Assembly: GCA_032209605.1 (NCBI GenBank)
Contig: JASFXZ010000001.1
Location: forward strand, 31,190,619-31,254,618
DNA: 64,000 nucleotides
From: Mactromeris polynyma
Lineage: Eukaryota; Mollusca; Bivalvia; Venerida; Mactridae
Direction: 5' to 3'
A program made the position numbers and the translations under genes. The notes below the pieces were generated by a model. That model made no database searches, was not told where the DNA came from, and worked only from the letters and a program-made list of their open reading frames with translations. Shown piece after piece: positions 26,101 through 41,100 of this stretch. Numbering within the stretch: the first letter of the stretch is position 1; the number at the start of each line of letters is the position of its first letter.

Positions 26101-29100
26101 ACAGGCTTGCAGTAACCTCTTGTGTATTCTTCTGTGTGAAATATTGTATTTACTTAGACAATTTAATAGCAGTAATATTTGCCAAATAAACATGGCATAA
26201 ATCCAAGGCTGATACTTGGAACATACATAAAAAATTGTTTGTTTTTGACCCGAAATTTTTAACAATGGGTAGGTAGGTAGTTTTTTTTAGTTTAGTTCAT
26301 TACTGCAAAGCCTAAAAGAGTGAAAAACAATTTTTTTTCATTGATATCCTGAAAAAATAAATTGAGTCGTGACATTTTTCTGAGTCGGTCGCGTGACTGC
26401 AAACACACAACTTTTAAAGGATGACCTTATATATAAATGTCTGACAAGTTGTCAAGTGGGTAAAATGTAGTACCAGTCTGAAGTATGAGTGATTTTGTTT
26501 GTGTCTTGTTTTCTCTTTACTATCTGTGTGTATACATATATACTGATAATACTTGTATGGTGTTTGTGATAAATACTATACTTTGGGTTTATTTATATTG
26601 TATTTGAAGCTTTAGTACCTTCTTTCAAAATGCAACTTTTCTGTGATTTATTATCATTGGGATTCATTTAACTGCAAAAGCGGGTATTGTAACTTTGTAT
26701 AAATGTATGGAGACTCTTTCCCCTCCTAAGATAACTTATTTTAGTCGTTGAAAATTTCAAATAAAAATCGGAAAATTTTCAACATGTCCTCCATCTGCCC
26801 ACTCCGCCATTCATTTAGGACGGCTCAGAATTTTTCACATTTAAAAAAAGCTATGTGGTTGAAAGATACTTTAATGGAATATATAAATACATCAATTTAT
26901 CTTATGTATACATTTAGATCAAATTTTTTGACCTATTTAATTAAGGTGGTCTACTTTTTGTGCCAAAATATTTGTGTGTGAAAAAGCAATAATGTTATTG
27001 TATCTTACGATAATTGATATAATTTCTATACATTAGCACATTAGCAATTATATTTGTTATCAACTCATTCCTGCGCAAGTTCTTATGGAGAGCTTACATG
27101 AAATTAATTAATTGTTTGGATTAATTGGTACTTTGTTGATGTATAGTTTTTCTTGTGCTTGAGATAAAATATTAAAAAAATATGTAATGTTTTCTGTAGC
27201 TATGTTATCAGGAATCTGTAGAGTATCTGAATTCGGAATTAGGTGTGTGTTTGCTTTTGGGTAATTCATATAGAACAGATGTAATTTCAGTCGGACCTTG
27301 TTTATTCGACAACCTTTTATCCAAATTCTAAATATCATCCGAAATAAATATCTGGTCTCGATGTATCTCCTTAGGCACACCGAACTGAAATGTGCTTTTC
27401 GAAACCATGTGTTATTCGAAACAAAATTTCGGACTAGACGAATTCGAAGGAATGAGGTTCGACTGTTATTTTGGATTTATGACGGATTTAGTTTCTACTT
27501 TATTTGATGACTGTCTTCCAATTTTATCTTTATGGATTGCCTTGTACAGAAATGCAATATTATGTCAAGTATCTGATCACCTGTGCTTGTTTTATTATTG
27601 AAAGCAGAAACTTGTATGTTATTTTATAAAGCGGTTTAAGTATGATAGGGGTTTAGAATAAGAAGTGAATATATCGGAGATAATAAAAGTCCTCAATGTG
27701 CAGATTTCATTCGTTTCGCAAGCAGAAATGTTTGCGAATAGCTGGATTGTGTATTGATAAATACAATTGCAAAGAATATAGTACTTCTTAGAGAAAGGAA
27801 ATTTATGCTGGTTGATATCTCCACCGCTGTCTTGAATGCAAGAAGTCTGAAACATTTCCACATAAAAAACTTAATGAAGGCCTGTGGTAATAAAGATGGT
27901 GACTTGAAATCGGAAACATTATCCATTATCAATTACGGTAAACAATGTGTATATCTGTTGGCCAAGCTGATTTTACCTTTCTTGTATTTATAAACGTGGT
28001 TATAGATTATTTCTCTCTTTGCTGATGTTATTTATGTGTTTCCAATATCACTTGACGTTTAGACAATACAGAAATTGTCTCTCTCAACAACTGTGTAATG
28101 ACTTGATGACAATCAGTAATTGAATTTTCAATTATTCAATTATCCCAATCAATATTGATTAATTGTTTAAACAAGTGCTAGTATACTTCCAGTTGGTGCT
28201 TTGTGTCATATTTTGTCTGTGTCTGTGATTACTGTGAGTATAAATTGTCGTACTTGAAAAGTTCTATTATTTTTGCTGAATATTTGTCTTACTTTTAAAC
28301 TTAAAATGATATGCATACAAGCAGAGAAAATATGGACTTGTGCCCTTGAGTGCTGAACTTAAAAAAGATTTTTCACATCATGTTGTAAACACAGACAAAT
28401 ATTTGATGAAAATTTATGACGGTTATTCAGGGTACTAGTTCGGACATGTACCGACAGTAGATAAGTGTATGTGTCGACAGTGCTGCATTGTGGGAGATTT
28501 ATTCAAATAAGTTTGTATTTCATATTCATATTCTGTTGTTTTTTAGGACTACAATAATATTCTCCATGATTTGAGTGACTTACAGCGAGCTGACCGTGAG
28601 AGAAGATTGAAGATTGTTCATAACATACCCGTAAGTAAATATTTGTATAATCAGGTTTATGTAAAAAATAATATATCGAGGGCTCAACGCAACACTGTCG
28701 TAACTCATATATAAATTAATAGGAGTTACGACATTGTTGCATTGAGCCCTCGAATTATGAGGTGCGCCTTGATAAAACCTGTACTAGTTACCAAAAAGTC
28801 AATTTTCAGATTTACACATTTTCTAGCATGTAAATGTTTCAACTTTCATTTAATGTATAAAAGGTATTCAAATTGTACATCTACTTTTCATTTTTATAGC
28901 AATTCCAATATTAAGAACAGGATGCAAAAGTAAGCTACAAAATTCTATAAATCACAAGCCTCCAAAACAGTTTCGAACAAATCACTAAGTTTGTGACATC
29001 AAAACTTTGATTGGGAAATATCCAACGTCATAACCAACATCATATTAAACTGCAATGAATATTAAACTGCAATGAATATTGAACTGCAATGAATATTAAA

Positions 29101-32100
29101 CTGCAATGAATATTAAACTGCAATGAATATTAAACTGCAATGAATATTGAACTGCAATGAATATTAAACTGCAATGAATATTGAACTGCAATGAATATTA
29201 AACTGCAATGAATATTGAACTGCAATGAATATTAAACTGCAATGAATATTAAACTGCAATGAATATTAAACTGCAATGAATATTAAACTGCAATGAATAT
29301 TGAACTGCAATGAATATTAAACTGCAATGAATATTGAACTGCAATGAATATTGAACTGCAATGAATATTTAACTGCAATGAATATTAAACTGCAATGAAT
29401 ATTGAACTGCAATGAATATTGAACTGCAATGAATATTGAACTGCAATGAATATTGAACTGCAATGAATATTAAACTGCAATGGCATTGCTTATTGTCACG
29501 TTACATTTCAGAAACAAGTATTTGAGCCACCAAATGTCCGTATGGAAGACAGAGAGGATAAACAAAGAAATCTAGAGGAAGAGTTTGAGAACATGTACAT
29601 GGCGGGCACCCATCAACTAGGGGATATAAGTATGGCCATAGATCCACAGCCCCGACCAATGACCCCTACACAGGAAACTTCCCTCGATGTTACAGCGACC
29701 GATGGTACCCCATTACAGGAGCCAACGCTGCCATTAGTACCACCTGTACTCAGAGATATGACCAACATGCCTAAACCCAAGTCACCAGGGAAGAAACCGG
29801 GTCAGTATTTTTATTTAAGGTGCATTTCAAATCTATTATATCAAGGCTCTAGAAATCCACTAGCCTGACATCCCGGACAAGCCTAATTGCCGATTCGGGC
29901 TTCCAACAGTTGAGTTGGACTTGATCCAGTACACTTACAAGCATGTCTACTTAACTGTTTATCCGTACAGAAACATCTTAAGTAAAATCTTATCCTTATC
30001 CTTAAAATAACATTTTCCTTTACTTGTTTATGTAACATACAGGCTATTATATGGTCAAATCAAGAGTGATAAATGAGTAGTATTAATATGTTGTTGTCAT
30101 TACCATTAAAAGCCTAACAGTTTTATTTTGGTTTTAGAATTACATCCATTTGAAGTTTTGAACTTAAGTGAAAATATTTAAGATTCACTTAAGATGCTTT
30201 TGTAATAAGGGCCCTGGACAACTTTATTTTAAGAAAATTTCTAGAGCCGTGTCTATATTCCAGAATTTTGTAGAAAAAGTCTTGCATAATCTGGACCAAA
30301 AATCTTCGACAAAATACCACTAGATAATTGCCAGTCAAATACTCACAGTGCTTTTAAAATACCATACCTCAGAAGATTTTACTCTGCTTGTCAGCATAAT
30401 GTTACATTATAAAATTTATAGTGTCATGTCTATTGTTGTATATTTATTAGGGATGTCAACGAATATTAGGATATTCGTTTGTACGTCCGAATATTCGAAC
30501 ACTGTTTCGGCATTCGTATATTCGATAAAATATATATTTTCAATATAAAAGCTGAATGCAAGGGATAAATTTCAATGATGGGCATTAACGCATTGAATGA
30601 CACTCTACGTGTGAAAATAATATCTGCAGGTGTTAATTCTGGTTATGACACTTAGGCCCTGAAATTATTAGTAATCGTGGCGATTTTTACAACTTAAGTT
30701 AATCAGTTTAAAACACAAACTTTAAGTTGATAAGCACAAAGTTAAACTTCGAATTTCAAATGTATTACATGTATTATTAAATAAGAAGGTCGAATGTTGA
30801 TCGGTAGGTTGATCGAATATTCGAATACCAAAATTGCCATTCGTTGACATCCCGAATATTTCTGTATGATCTCATGTTGTTGTTGTTGGTTTTTTCAGGT
30901 AAATTTTTAATTGTCTGTATATCTATTCCTGCCAAATATCGATTATCAATACTTGTATATTTATGTTTCATGTTCAGAGAAAGTTTTACGCAGCTTGATG
31001 GATCGAATAAAATCCCAGCGTGAAGATTGGATGACATCACAATCTATGGCAGAAGTTGGTGATAGCATACAACACAATGGACAGTATCAATCTATGGAGA
31101 CAATGCGAGGACAAAGTTAGTAATGCTATTTTTTATGGGATTTTGTTTATGCAAGATGTTTCGGAGTGACGTGCCTGTTTTCTTGTATGTCATCTTGCAT
31201 GTTTCTGATTATGGTCCCAAAGGGCGACATAATTATAGTAATTGGACCAACCAACTGACCGTCTGTCTGCTAGATAGTTTGTTAGTTGTTATGTCTGCTT
31301 AGCATTGTGAAAAAATATGCTCTGCGCAATAGTATGTACCATCAAGATCAAAGGCTTGGAACTCCAGTCTAGCAACATTCATCACATACTAGTGACTTTT
31401 TTCGTTTAAAGATGGTATACTTTGTAATTTCCATAATTTGTTTGTGTTTACCTATTTGTTTGTAAAATACATATGCATTTGTATTAGCAAAAATTAAAGA
31501 ATGGATATACTATTCTTGTTTGCAAACTGTTGTAAGAGAATGACTGTTGATTATGATTCGGAGCTCTAGAAATCTACCGGACAAGTCTAATTGCTGTTTC
31601 GGGCTACCAACAGAGTTGAAGTCAGTCCATGACAATCTGTTTTTAAGGTTAATTAACATTGAATATTCTAATATCGAAAGAAAATTATGCATTACCAATG
31701 GCTTGAAATTGGTGACAATTCAAACTGTCAACAAATTTTCTCGGACAACTAACCTCCAATATCTGACAAGTCAAATTTAACATGTTCGCTTGTCTGGGAC
31801 AAGTGTCTTTTTAAAAAAATGTTTAGAGCCCTGACGATATTGTTCTATGTTGCTCTTTCGCAGTCAGTGTCACACCTTCAACAATGATTTGGGATACTTT
31901 TTCCGTTATTTTATATTCTGATACTAATATTATACTGGCTTTCTTGTTTGATGTACTTTGTGGTCAAACATAGAATAATATTCGGAAAATTTCTGAAATT
32001 CATTGTTGTCAGTCTTTGCCAATGTGAAAATATAAATCAATTTTTAACTGGATCACAAAATGTTAGACATCCTATCAAAAACTAGACATTTATGCCTGGA

Positions 32101-35100
32101 TTTAATTAAAGACAATAACTTTCAGTGGTGAACGGTGCACCGTTTTATCAAATGGTACCCGATGTGTCCCCTGCAGTGATGCAACAAGAGTTATCTCCCT
32201 CACCTGAGAAACTGGCTAGACTACAGTCCCCTGTTCAAGTGGCGCCATCTACTGGACGACAGATGTTTGTAGATAGTAGGACAGCTCCCATGGCACCGGA
32301 TGAGTTTGCTGAGAAACTGAGATCTGTAAATCAGAGGCAGCAAACAAATGTTCAGGTAAATAATGAAACTTTATTTTCTGTTTATTACTGCAAATGGTGG
32401 CAATGAATTACTGCCAATGGTGGCAATGAATTACTGCCAATGGTGGCAATGAATAGATAGTTCTAACATATGTACAATATTTATTTCTTTTGTTCTGAAT
32501 TGTCGGCCATACTGATTTCCTACAAATTTCCTACATGTTTATTGGGAATATAATGTAAAGAGGATAAAATTATACATTGTGCTCATGTGGGCAGATGGCT
32601 CAGAAAGTTGAAGAAAAAGTGGTTGTCACATGCAAATTCTCTTGGAATTTTCTCACTTATTGCATATTTGCGAATAACTCCTATAAGTGCTTATCAGGTT
32701 TGCCTATCAAAATGGCTGATGATTAAGAACAAGGGAGGTAAATATTGTATATGTGGGAACTATCCATATTTACTTTTCTTATAACAATTAGTTGGAATTG
32801 CGTTCCTTCTTGCAACTTTGATTGGTATATCTATATGGGCTGTTGCATGACAAAACCTGTATTAGTGACGAAGAAATCTATTTCCAGAATTTTATATTTT
32901 ATTTATTTTTCTTCTATAGATACAACCTGTACCTGTACAGACAACAATTATCCCCAATGAATTACAGCAGATGGAACTTGCGCAGATTATGAAACAACAG
33001 GAAATTATTGTGTATGTATTATAGTATATCAATATTATAGCATACCGATGATGTCATAACGTCATCATATGTTTTGTATCCAATGCCAATCTTTAGTTTT
33101 GAGGATTGTTTATTTCCCGGAGGTCTGCTGGGGGAGGCACTGTCTTATGTATGTGGCCTTCCCTGTAGCTACGTATTCTCTCTCTTGCATGAAGAAGTAT
33201 AAAAATTACACGAAAATGCTTTGCAAACATTGTCTTCTTGTTTTGCATATTGTAGTATATCGATAGCTTATTGAAGGGTTATCAAATATGATATACAGTA
33301 GAACCACCTTTGGGACACTTGAAAACTCGTCTTATTGAGGTGGTCTTAATATTGAGGTTAGATAGTGAGAAAAACAGTGACAATGAACTTGCAAAATGTG
33401 TTCTTAATTTTGAGGTGGTCTAATTATTGTGGTGGTCTTTAGGTGAGGTTTTACTGTATAATCTAAGTCTGTCTGTGGTATAAAGAGGGTATTTGAATAC
33501 TTCTTGTCTAAACTTATTTATTGTACGTTGATTTGTGGGTCAAGTTTACAAAACTATTATGAACCACTTTGGATGACTGCTTCCTTTATAACTAACCAGT
33601 ACTCGCACTTAATTTTTGAATTGTGAAGTTCGCAGTTCAGCCTCCCAAATGGTGGGACTCAAACTCCCCACCTTCCAAATAGGAGTCTGACACTCTACCC
33701 CTCTTTATTAGGAATGTAAAAGATTAACCATTTGAACATGTGGTTAGTAAAATCACTAACTGGTTAATCATTTATTTTTTATGAAAAAAAAACGAAACAA
33801 AATCGCATAATATCCGTATTCAGGAATCTTAATACTTTGTCCCTGAAAGTTGTGAAACCTAGGCGTAAGGGGAAAATTTGATAATCTGTAACAAACAGTT
33901 TGACACGTATGTGTTTGCTTACAAATATTTAATGAAAAGGTCAGTCATGGTAAACTATTCATGACAACATATGAAACACGTAACGAATGTCATTGGAAGA
34001 TTAACCAGTTACCGGTTAGCACAATAACCGAATATTACATCCCTGCTCTTTATCTTTATACCTCATCAAATTTGTAAAGTTTTGCTATTTTAATTTGAAT
34101 TATTTTGGTTCATTTCAGGGAAGAAAAGAGACAGCTTGAATTGAAACTGCAACAGTTGACATTTGAACAACATAAAATGCAGATGACCACTACCTCAACA
34201 CAGCAGCCAATGTCAGCACCAGGATCATACTTTCCACCCATGTCTGTTCAACCAGGTCAGCAAGCCATGGCACATGCTGTCCCTTCTCAACAGTTACCAG
34301 TCAGTGCTACGGCATCTGCCCAGCTGAATGGCTATTCTCAGGTTCCAGTGAGTTCCCAAGGTCAGTTGCAGTATTCCCAGCCACAACCACATCAAGGTCC
34401 CTTGGTTGGAGCCCCCATGCAGTCATTGCCTAATGTACAACAGCAATTTGCCAGCAGTCTATCATCTTCAGGAATGTCACAGCGACCTATGAACTCAATC
34501 CCACCCACACATACAACTGGTACAGCACCATTGACAGCATATTCTGGTTACCCTGGTTACCAAGGTCAACCAGCAAGGTCAGGGTATCAGCCTCCATCTG
34601 CTGTTCTGACAGCTGATCAGTTATTTGTCCCTGCTGAACAACCTGCATACCCTCAAGTTGGGAACCAGTTCATCTCTCAGAATGGTTTCCCAGCATCCTC
34701 CGTTCCTCATGTGACAAATGACTTTCAAGGTCATACTGTTTCTCCTGGCCATATTCCACCAGCTGCTCTCACCACCGAGGGAATGTCTGAACAAATGAGA
34801 AAGGTTAAAGAATATCAAGAACATTTGTTAGCTAGGCATGAGCAAAGTAAGAAGGTATTGGATGAAACCAAAGCGGAAATTATACGTCGCAGGGAGCACC
34901 TTCTAGAACGATATCCTAACCTTGACCTTTCACGTTTAGAAGAGCTTGGAGCTAAGCACTTGGAGCAGCAACCAAAGATGACAACATCCATTCCGCAAGA
35001 TTTGACGTCTGCATCTAGAAGTCAAGGTCAATCGGAGCAAGTCTCATCTCTCCTTGCGTCTCTAGCTGCACATCCATATTATGCTGCCAATCTTTCAAGG

Positions 35101-38100
35101 TCAGACACTCAACAGATTGCTGCCACGTCGGTTCCTATGGCGATCATTAGGACCGCTCAGGTAGGAAGTATGGCTGCTCATCCTGATATTAATTCTGACA
35201 TGAACCTGAGGAAAAACAAGATGGAAAATATCAGAAAATCTCTGCCGTTTGATGCAGATGAAACTTTGCAGACTCCTGTGAGAGTGTATGAAGCTTATGC
35301 CCAGAGGACATTAGACACTACTGATATGACTGAAACTGATACTTCAAGCTTGACTGAAAGAGGAAGTCCTGCACTTAAACCAGCTCCCAGACCTGCTCCA
35401 AGAACGTCACAGCATGCCCCTATGGGACAGAGAGTAATACCTACCTCGGAGCTAGATACAACTAACACGGAGTCTGAAATGGAAACTACTGCGTCTGCTA
35501 GCATGCTATCGGAAAGAGACGATGCATCGGAATTAAGACAAGATCTACTGAGAGAACAGTTGCTGGAAATACAACGTCAGAAAGATGAAATCATCAAACG
35601 ACATCAGGTAATTAACCTTACACAGAATTTCATTCTCTCGTAGGTATTGTAAAATATTGCAAAAGAATGTCCATAAGAATGACATGCTCCAAGTTGGCGC
35701 AACAACAGACACATGTGGATTCTTACAGAGTAGAATAGCTTCCCTCCAGTTTCTTTGTTTTCGCCCTGCTGCGGTCAACATTGAGTCTTTTTTTTAAATT
35801 TAAGCTCATTTGTACAATGTTAATCATATGCTGTAAATGAACCAATTCCAGATTCTGGGAATTTTAAAGTACGAATATTCCCAATCGAAGATTTACTATA
35901 AAAAATTGATATTTCAATTAAAAAAGCCGTTTTATATGGAAGAAGAAATACTGAAGAATATTTCGTTTTCTTAAAAAACTTTTTTACCTAAATTTCTAAT
36001 TTATTTTGTATCAGAGCAAGGGAGATAATTATTGATGAACACTTTGTATATCAAGGTCAAATTTGTATAAGAATAAGGGAGACAATCTTTGATGGCTTGC
36101 ATATTTTCTTTCTAGAGCAGAGAAAGTGAGCTGCAGTGTAATGAGGATGAACTCTTCTGTGCATTACTTAATGCACTAAAGGTTAACATTACAGCCCCTT
36201 TTTTATGGCAAATTTGGGGCCAGGTATTGGGCCCCATTCCCCAAAGAAAAAAGTATATGTTTTCCCCCTACTTAGAAAAAAAATTCCCCTTCAGTAGAAT
36301 TATTTAAAATTTTAGCCTTATTGATACCCAACTTTGGTTATTCATGATTCAAATTTCCCCTGTCAAAAGGATCCGCCATACTTCCCCCTAAAAAAAATGG
36401 CTGCATTATTGTGTACATCACTGCTATTATTACTGCGTGTTTGTGTCATATATCATGTCAGAGAAAAACCTATCAATATATTGGAATCAAGTATATGGGC
36501 ATGTTTGTATGAGAGTTCACTTTGCTTCTTGATATATGCCTCACTTCATGTGATGGGAACTGCGTCTTGTTATGATGTTATATTAAACATACTGAGACAG
36601 CAGTGAAATGGTTTGAACACAAATTATGTAAGCTTTACTCAATCACTGATGCTTTTACTGTTGCTATATTTACCTTGTTGCTTGTATTGTATTTTATACA
36701 GATACTTCTAGGATAGAAGCCCCATGTTTCTCACTCTTTAGGCTGAGTTTGAGACAATCTCATTTTGGATCTCTTGAAAAATTTCTGAGAAAAAACTCAT
36801 CTCATCTTTTCTGTTTTGTAATATCGATTTTGGGTCTGGTCTAAGATGAGAAAAATCTCAACAATTTGAGCTGAGATTTAGCTCAGATTGAGATCGCCAG
36901 TTTCTCGATATACCTTGCACACACCATGACAGCACTGTATAGTATACCTTACCTAATTGATATTTCTTTGTTGTATGTTTACAGCAAGGACAACAGCAAC
37001 TGCAGAACAAGGAAGAAGAATTGAGAGCTAAGCTGGCTACCTTACAACCTGATGATCTTAGACTGAGTCTTCGTGAAACATTGAAACAAACTGAAGTAGA
37101 TCAGGTAAGGCCATAATTAAAAAAATGTGTGTGTGGCATTACCCTACGTAACCATGACAATGACCCCTACTCAAACGTTTTTGAGGGTCTGAATGTAAAT
37201 AATCCAGAATGATGTATCTTATAAGTGTTATGGGAAAGCGTTATTTTCTTTTTGACCAAAATTTTGCCATAGCCAATAAAAAAAAAAAATTCATGGAGAG
37301 GTGAAGTTTGTTTTTAGTTTTCAGTTTAGGGTGATCTTTTTATTCAGAGAAGGTATCTAGACTTAATAATAATAATAATGATATAATAACAAAAATCTTT
37401 ATTTAAAGATGAAAACACCCAATTAGCCAGAGGCTTTCTATCTTTGGGTCATCTATAAAACACCTGTATAAATATTACAACTCAGCTACAGAATAATGAA
37501 GAAAATTATTAAAATGTCTACAATACAATATAAAAAATTATGTCTTGTTTACTAAATATATTTTATTTTTAAACTGCTTGTATTATTACGGTAATTGCTC
37601 TGTTTTTTGTCAATTTAAAAAAATCAATTTAATAAAAGTTTTTTATTTTTTTTTTAAATAGAGTCCTCTGAATTTATGTTTCACCTCTCACCTGTTAAAA
37701 GATTTGCATACTAACAGTGTTGTTCTTTACATTTTCAGTCACAGCAACTTTTACCTCAGAGTGGTGTTCAATTTCAAAATGGCCGTCAACTTCAACTTAA
37801 TCTCTCCACAATTCAGGAGGTTGATACCCCAGCGAGTACGAGACCATCGGATTCAGGAACCAGCGATGGTGAGAGCATATCCCAGCGTTCGAAGAAGTCA
37901 CTAGAGTTCAAGCAACCAACAACAATACCAGAGGTCCCTGAACAGCCAGGATTTGAAAATGTTGAAACACAGATGCAAAAAGCTAAAGGTACTGATTTAA
38001 GTCAGTTATTCTTTGACATATTTAATGCTACTGTCATTTGCTGTGAGACTAGGGTTCAAAGCCATCATGTCTTGTTTACAGGATCACTGTTCTATCATAC

Positions 38101-41100
38101 ATTCCCGAATGTCTTCAACTGTATTATTCTACCCCCACCTCACAAAGTGAAGTTTGGGCTGTATAGGAATCACTCGAGTCTCATGTGTGTCCGTTCATCC
38201 CGGTTTGTGTCCGGTCCAAATCTTTGTCGTTCATGATGAGATTTCGAATTAATTTGGCAGAAATGACCAACATAGGACGAGGACATAGTTTCAAGGTCAA
38301 GGTCACTTCATGCCTCTGAACGTTTTCAGTTTTGCTATATAAGCCTTACTGATGATAGTGCTTTGTGTTACATTAAAAACTTGAGTATGATAAACATATA
38401 CCGTCTCTGTAGACCATGTGGTGACGGCATCTGTCTTGACAGCGGGAGGTCTAGGGTTGGAATAAGAAGACCAGTGTTCAAGGGTCCCAAAGGTGGTCTT
38501 AGTATTGAGGTTTTACTGTATGCTCAACCAAACTCCAATTTTTTTAATGAGCTACTTTATAAATTGGGATGAAACATTGCTGTAACAAATGTTTTGAGTA
38601 CAAACCTCATGGTAGCAATAATAATCTTGCTCATTAAAGATATGTGGGGCTTCAAAGAGCATGTTATTGAGATATTATCAAGAAATCAATAAGTTTCAAT
38701 GTGACAGTCAGTTTATTTAAATTGGGTGTATTCCTGTCTTGTTTCAGTATTTTTTACAATTTAATTGTGTCTATCTTTTCATTACATTGATGTTTTACTA
38801 AAATATGTACCAAGTTACTGGGGGTATGTTTTATCTTTATCTATGCCTATCAAATATTTGAGAAAGAGATGAATCATACTTGTTTAATGATGACACAAAG
38901 GTCAGTGGAATATTATGATGCGAGAGTAATTGAGTGTTATGAGATACTGATGCATTGTCGTTCATGTTTTTTGCTCAATATATTTCGTATTCATCCATTT
39001 TTATATAAATTACACTATTATAAAAGTAAACAAAAGCTTTGGGACAATTGTCTGTTTGAGTTGAAATTTATTGGTTGTCTATCATTTAACTCTGTATAAT
39101 AATTATATCGGGGGTAGTTTTTGTATAAATGCTGGTTTTTGAAATGATTTGAAAAGATTGATGTATCAGGTATTGAAAGCGGTATTTTATTATCAATACA
39201 ATTTGTGTATGCTTGATTTTGAATGGTTAAATCCTTGTCAGAACTTGTGTATACTTTTGTATGAAGAACTTGATGCTTATAAAATATAACTTTGTACCCA
39301 TAAAAAGAGATGGAATTTTTTATCTGACATGTTAATGGATTATCATATTTTTCGTGAGTAGTTGTGAATTTTGTTAGTTTTCCAACCATATATTTTGTAT
39401 GCTTGAAATTTGACCATTTTTCTGTTGTGATGATTATGTATCTTATAAAATAATTTATGTAAATTAATGTTCTGTAATTTAGGGTTTTTATAACAAAACT
39501 TGTGTTTCATGTATAGCCGGAATGATTTGTCGATTGATCATGATTTATTGGTTTCGTCAAAAATAATGTGTTAAAAGATAAAAGGTTTTTCAAACTAAAA
39601 CGGTTTTTACTGATGTCGAAATATTAAAGTCATACATGTTGCTCAGTCAGTAGCATGCAAAGCTATTATGCTGGAGGTTGTGAGTGTACAGTCAAGGTCA
39701 CAATAAATCTCAAGGTCATTATCATTCCTCCTCTGCCTCTAACTGATGTGGGGGGTGGGGTTGTCGGTTGCTTGGGGGACAAGTTATTATCACTGAACTC
39801 TAACTGCTGGGGGAGATATGTCATTTGCAAGGGATGGGGGAAAGTCAAGAAAGTACTAACCCCTATCTCATGGGGGGGGGTTATTTGTTGGGGGAAAATA
39901 CATAACTGAAAACTTATTGAAAATGTGGATAAACCCTTAAACAAAATGTTGGATACATCATGTATTTGCTTGTTTATCCAGGGTTTATTTACGGCCGTGG
40001 TCCAGTGGTTAGTGCGCTGGACTTGTAACCCGGCAATCCGGGTTCGATTCCCGGTCGCGGCAGGTCATACCCTTCCATGAAAATTTGATAAAATTGTCGA
40101 TTTTCCTCCACATGTGGAGAAGTTGCCGGCTCCTTGTGGAAGGGTAAGTTAGTACTGGTTAGATTTCAGTCCAGGAAAAACTGATTAGGTGAACCGCCGC
40201 TGTATATAACTGAAATATCGTTGAGCAACGGCGTTAAACTCGATGAAACAAACCAGGGTTTATTTTGATGCATTTGGGAGGATAACTCACACCCTTCAAA
40301 TTGGGATTTTTTTGCGTTATACTTAGAAATATTAGGAATAAAAGTAAAGGATGAATTGATTAATTAATCAACAACTGCTGTGTGTATAAACTGCCTGTGA
40401 GAGAAAAGCCTCTAACTTTGTCCATTTTTGCTAAATTGAACCAAAATGTTTTCTTCAGATTTATTGGGAATTTTTACATCCAAATTGGGAAAATTATATA
40501 CTTTTGGGCATTAAGAATATAGCTGAATAACGGCTATAAAATAGCTGAAAATAAACCCTGATATCTATAGGCTTAATGTATATTTATATTAGAGTTGACA
40601 CTTTATTATATCATTGGTTTCTGGGGTAATGTATAATGCATGCTATAAACCTTATCTATTAATGATTGATTGTTTATTCAGTATTAGAAGTACAGAGACA
40701 TATTTGTTAGAGGTAGGAAAAATAGAATCCTACCTAGTGCTATGTAGGGAAAAGTAGTGGTGCCATTTCGTAAACATTGGAGAAGTAGTCCTTATCTCTA
40801 GATGGGTAGCATGATCTGACTGTGCTAGCTTTGCTAAACAAAATGGCGTACATACGGAACCATGTTGTCTGGTCTGCCTGACGCCATTTTGTCACAGCTA
40901 GCGAGGCGTTCAAGCGTTTTTAAGACAGCTACCTTTTCTACATAGGCTAACTTTTCTCGCTTACTTCCCCTACCTCTAAAAATAGCACCTCAGATAGAAT
41001 ACATTCCTTTGGGATTAAAACCATTTATACAACAGTGCAGTCTTTTGCATCCATTGGATGTGTACTTCAGTGATATGAAACCAATTTTAAATATACATGT

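Noticed and set aside
29041..29480. CRISPR-like regular repeat
   Set aside because: Units are contiguous with no spacers, in an intron of an animal gene; this is a minisatellite.
37989..38236. Read-through C terminus after exon 14
   Set aside because: The frame stays open for 82 codons, but the sequence enters a dispersed repeat and the downstream exons clearly continue the protein.
39018..39389. 123-codon minus-strand frame in intron 14
   Set aside because: Longest unsupported frame, but Tyr/Asn/Lys-rich as expected of AT-rich DNA; no homology recognised and no exon structure.
39655..39944. Overlapping plus and minus frames in the G-rich block
   Set aside because: Low-complexity Gly/Pro translations of G-runs and C-runs.
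39991..40065. tRNA gene (also 53660 and 59791 heads, 24892 and 11325)
   Set aside because: Each tRNA-like head continues into a shared non-tRNA body and tail with target duplications, and the stems have mispairs; they are SINEs.
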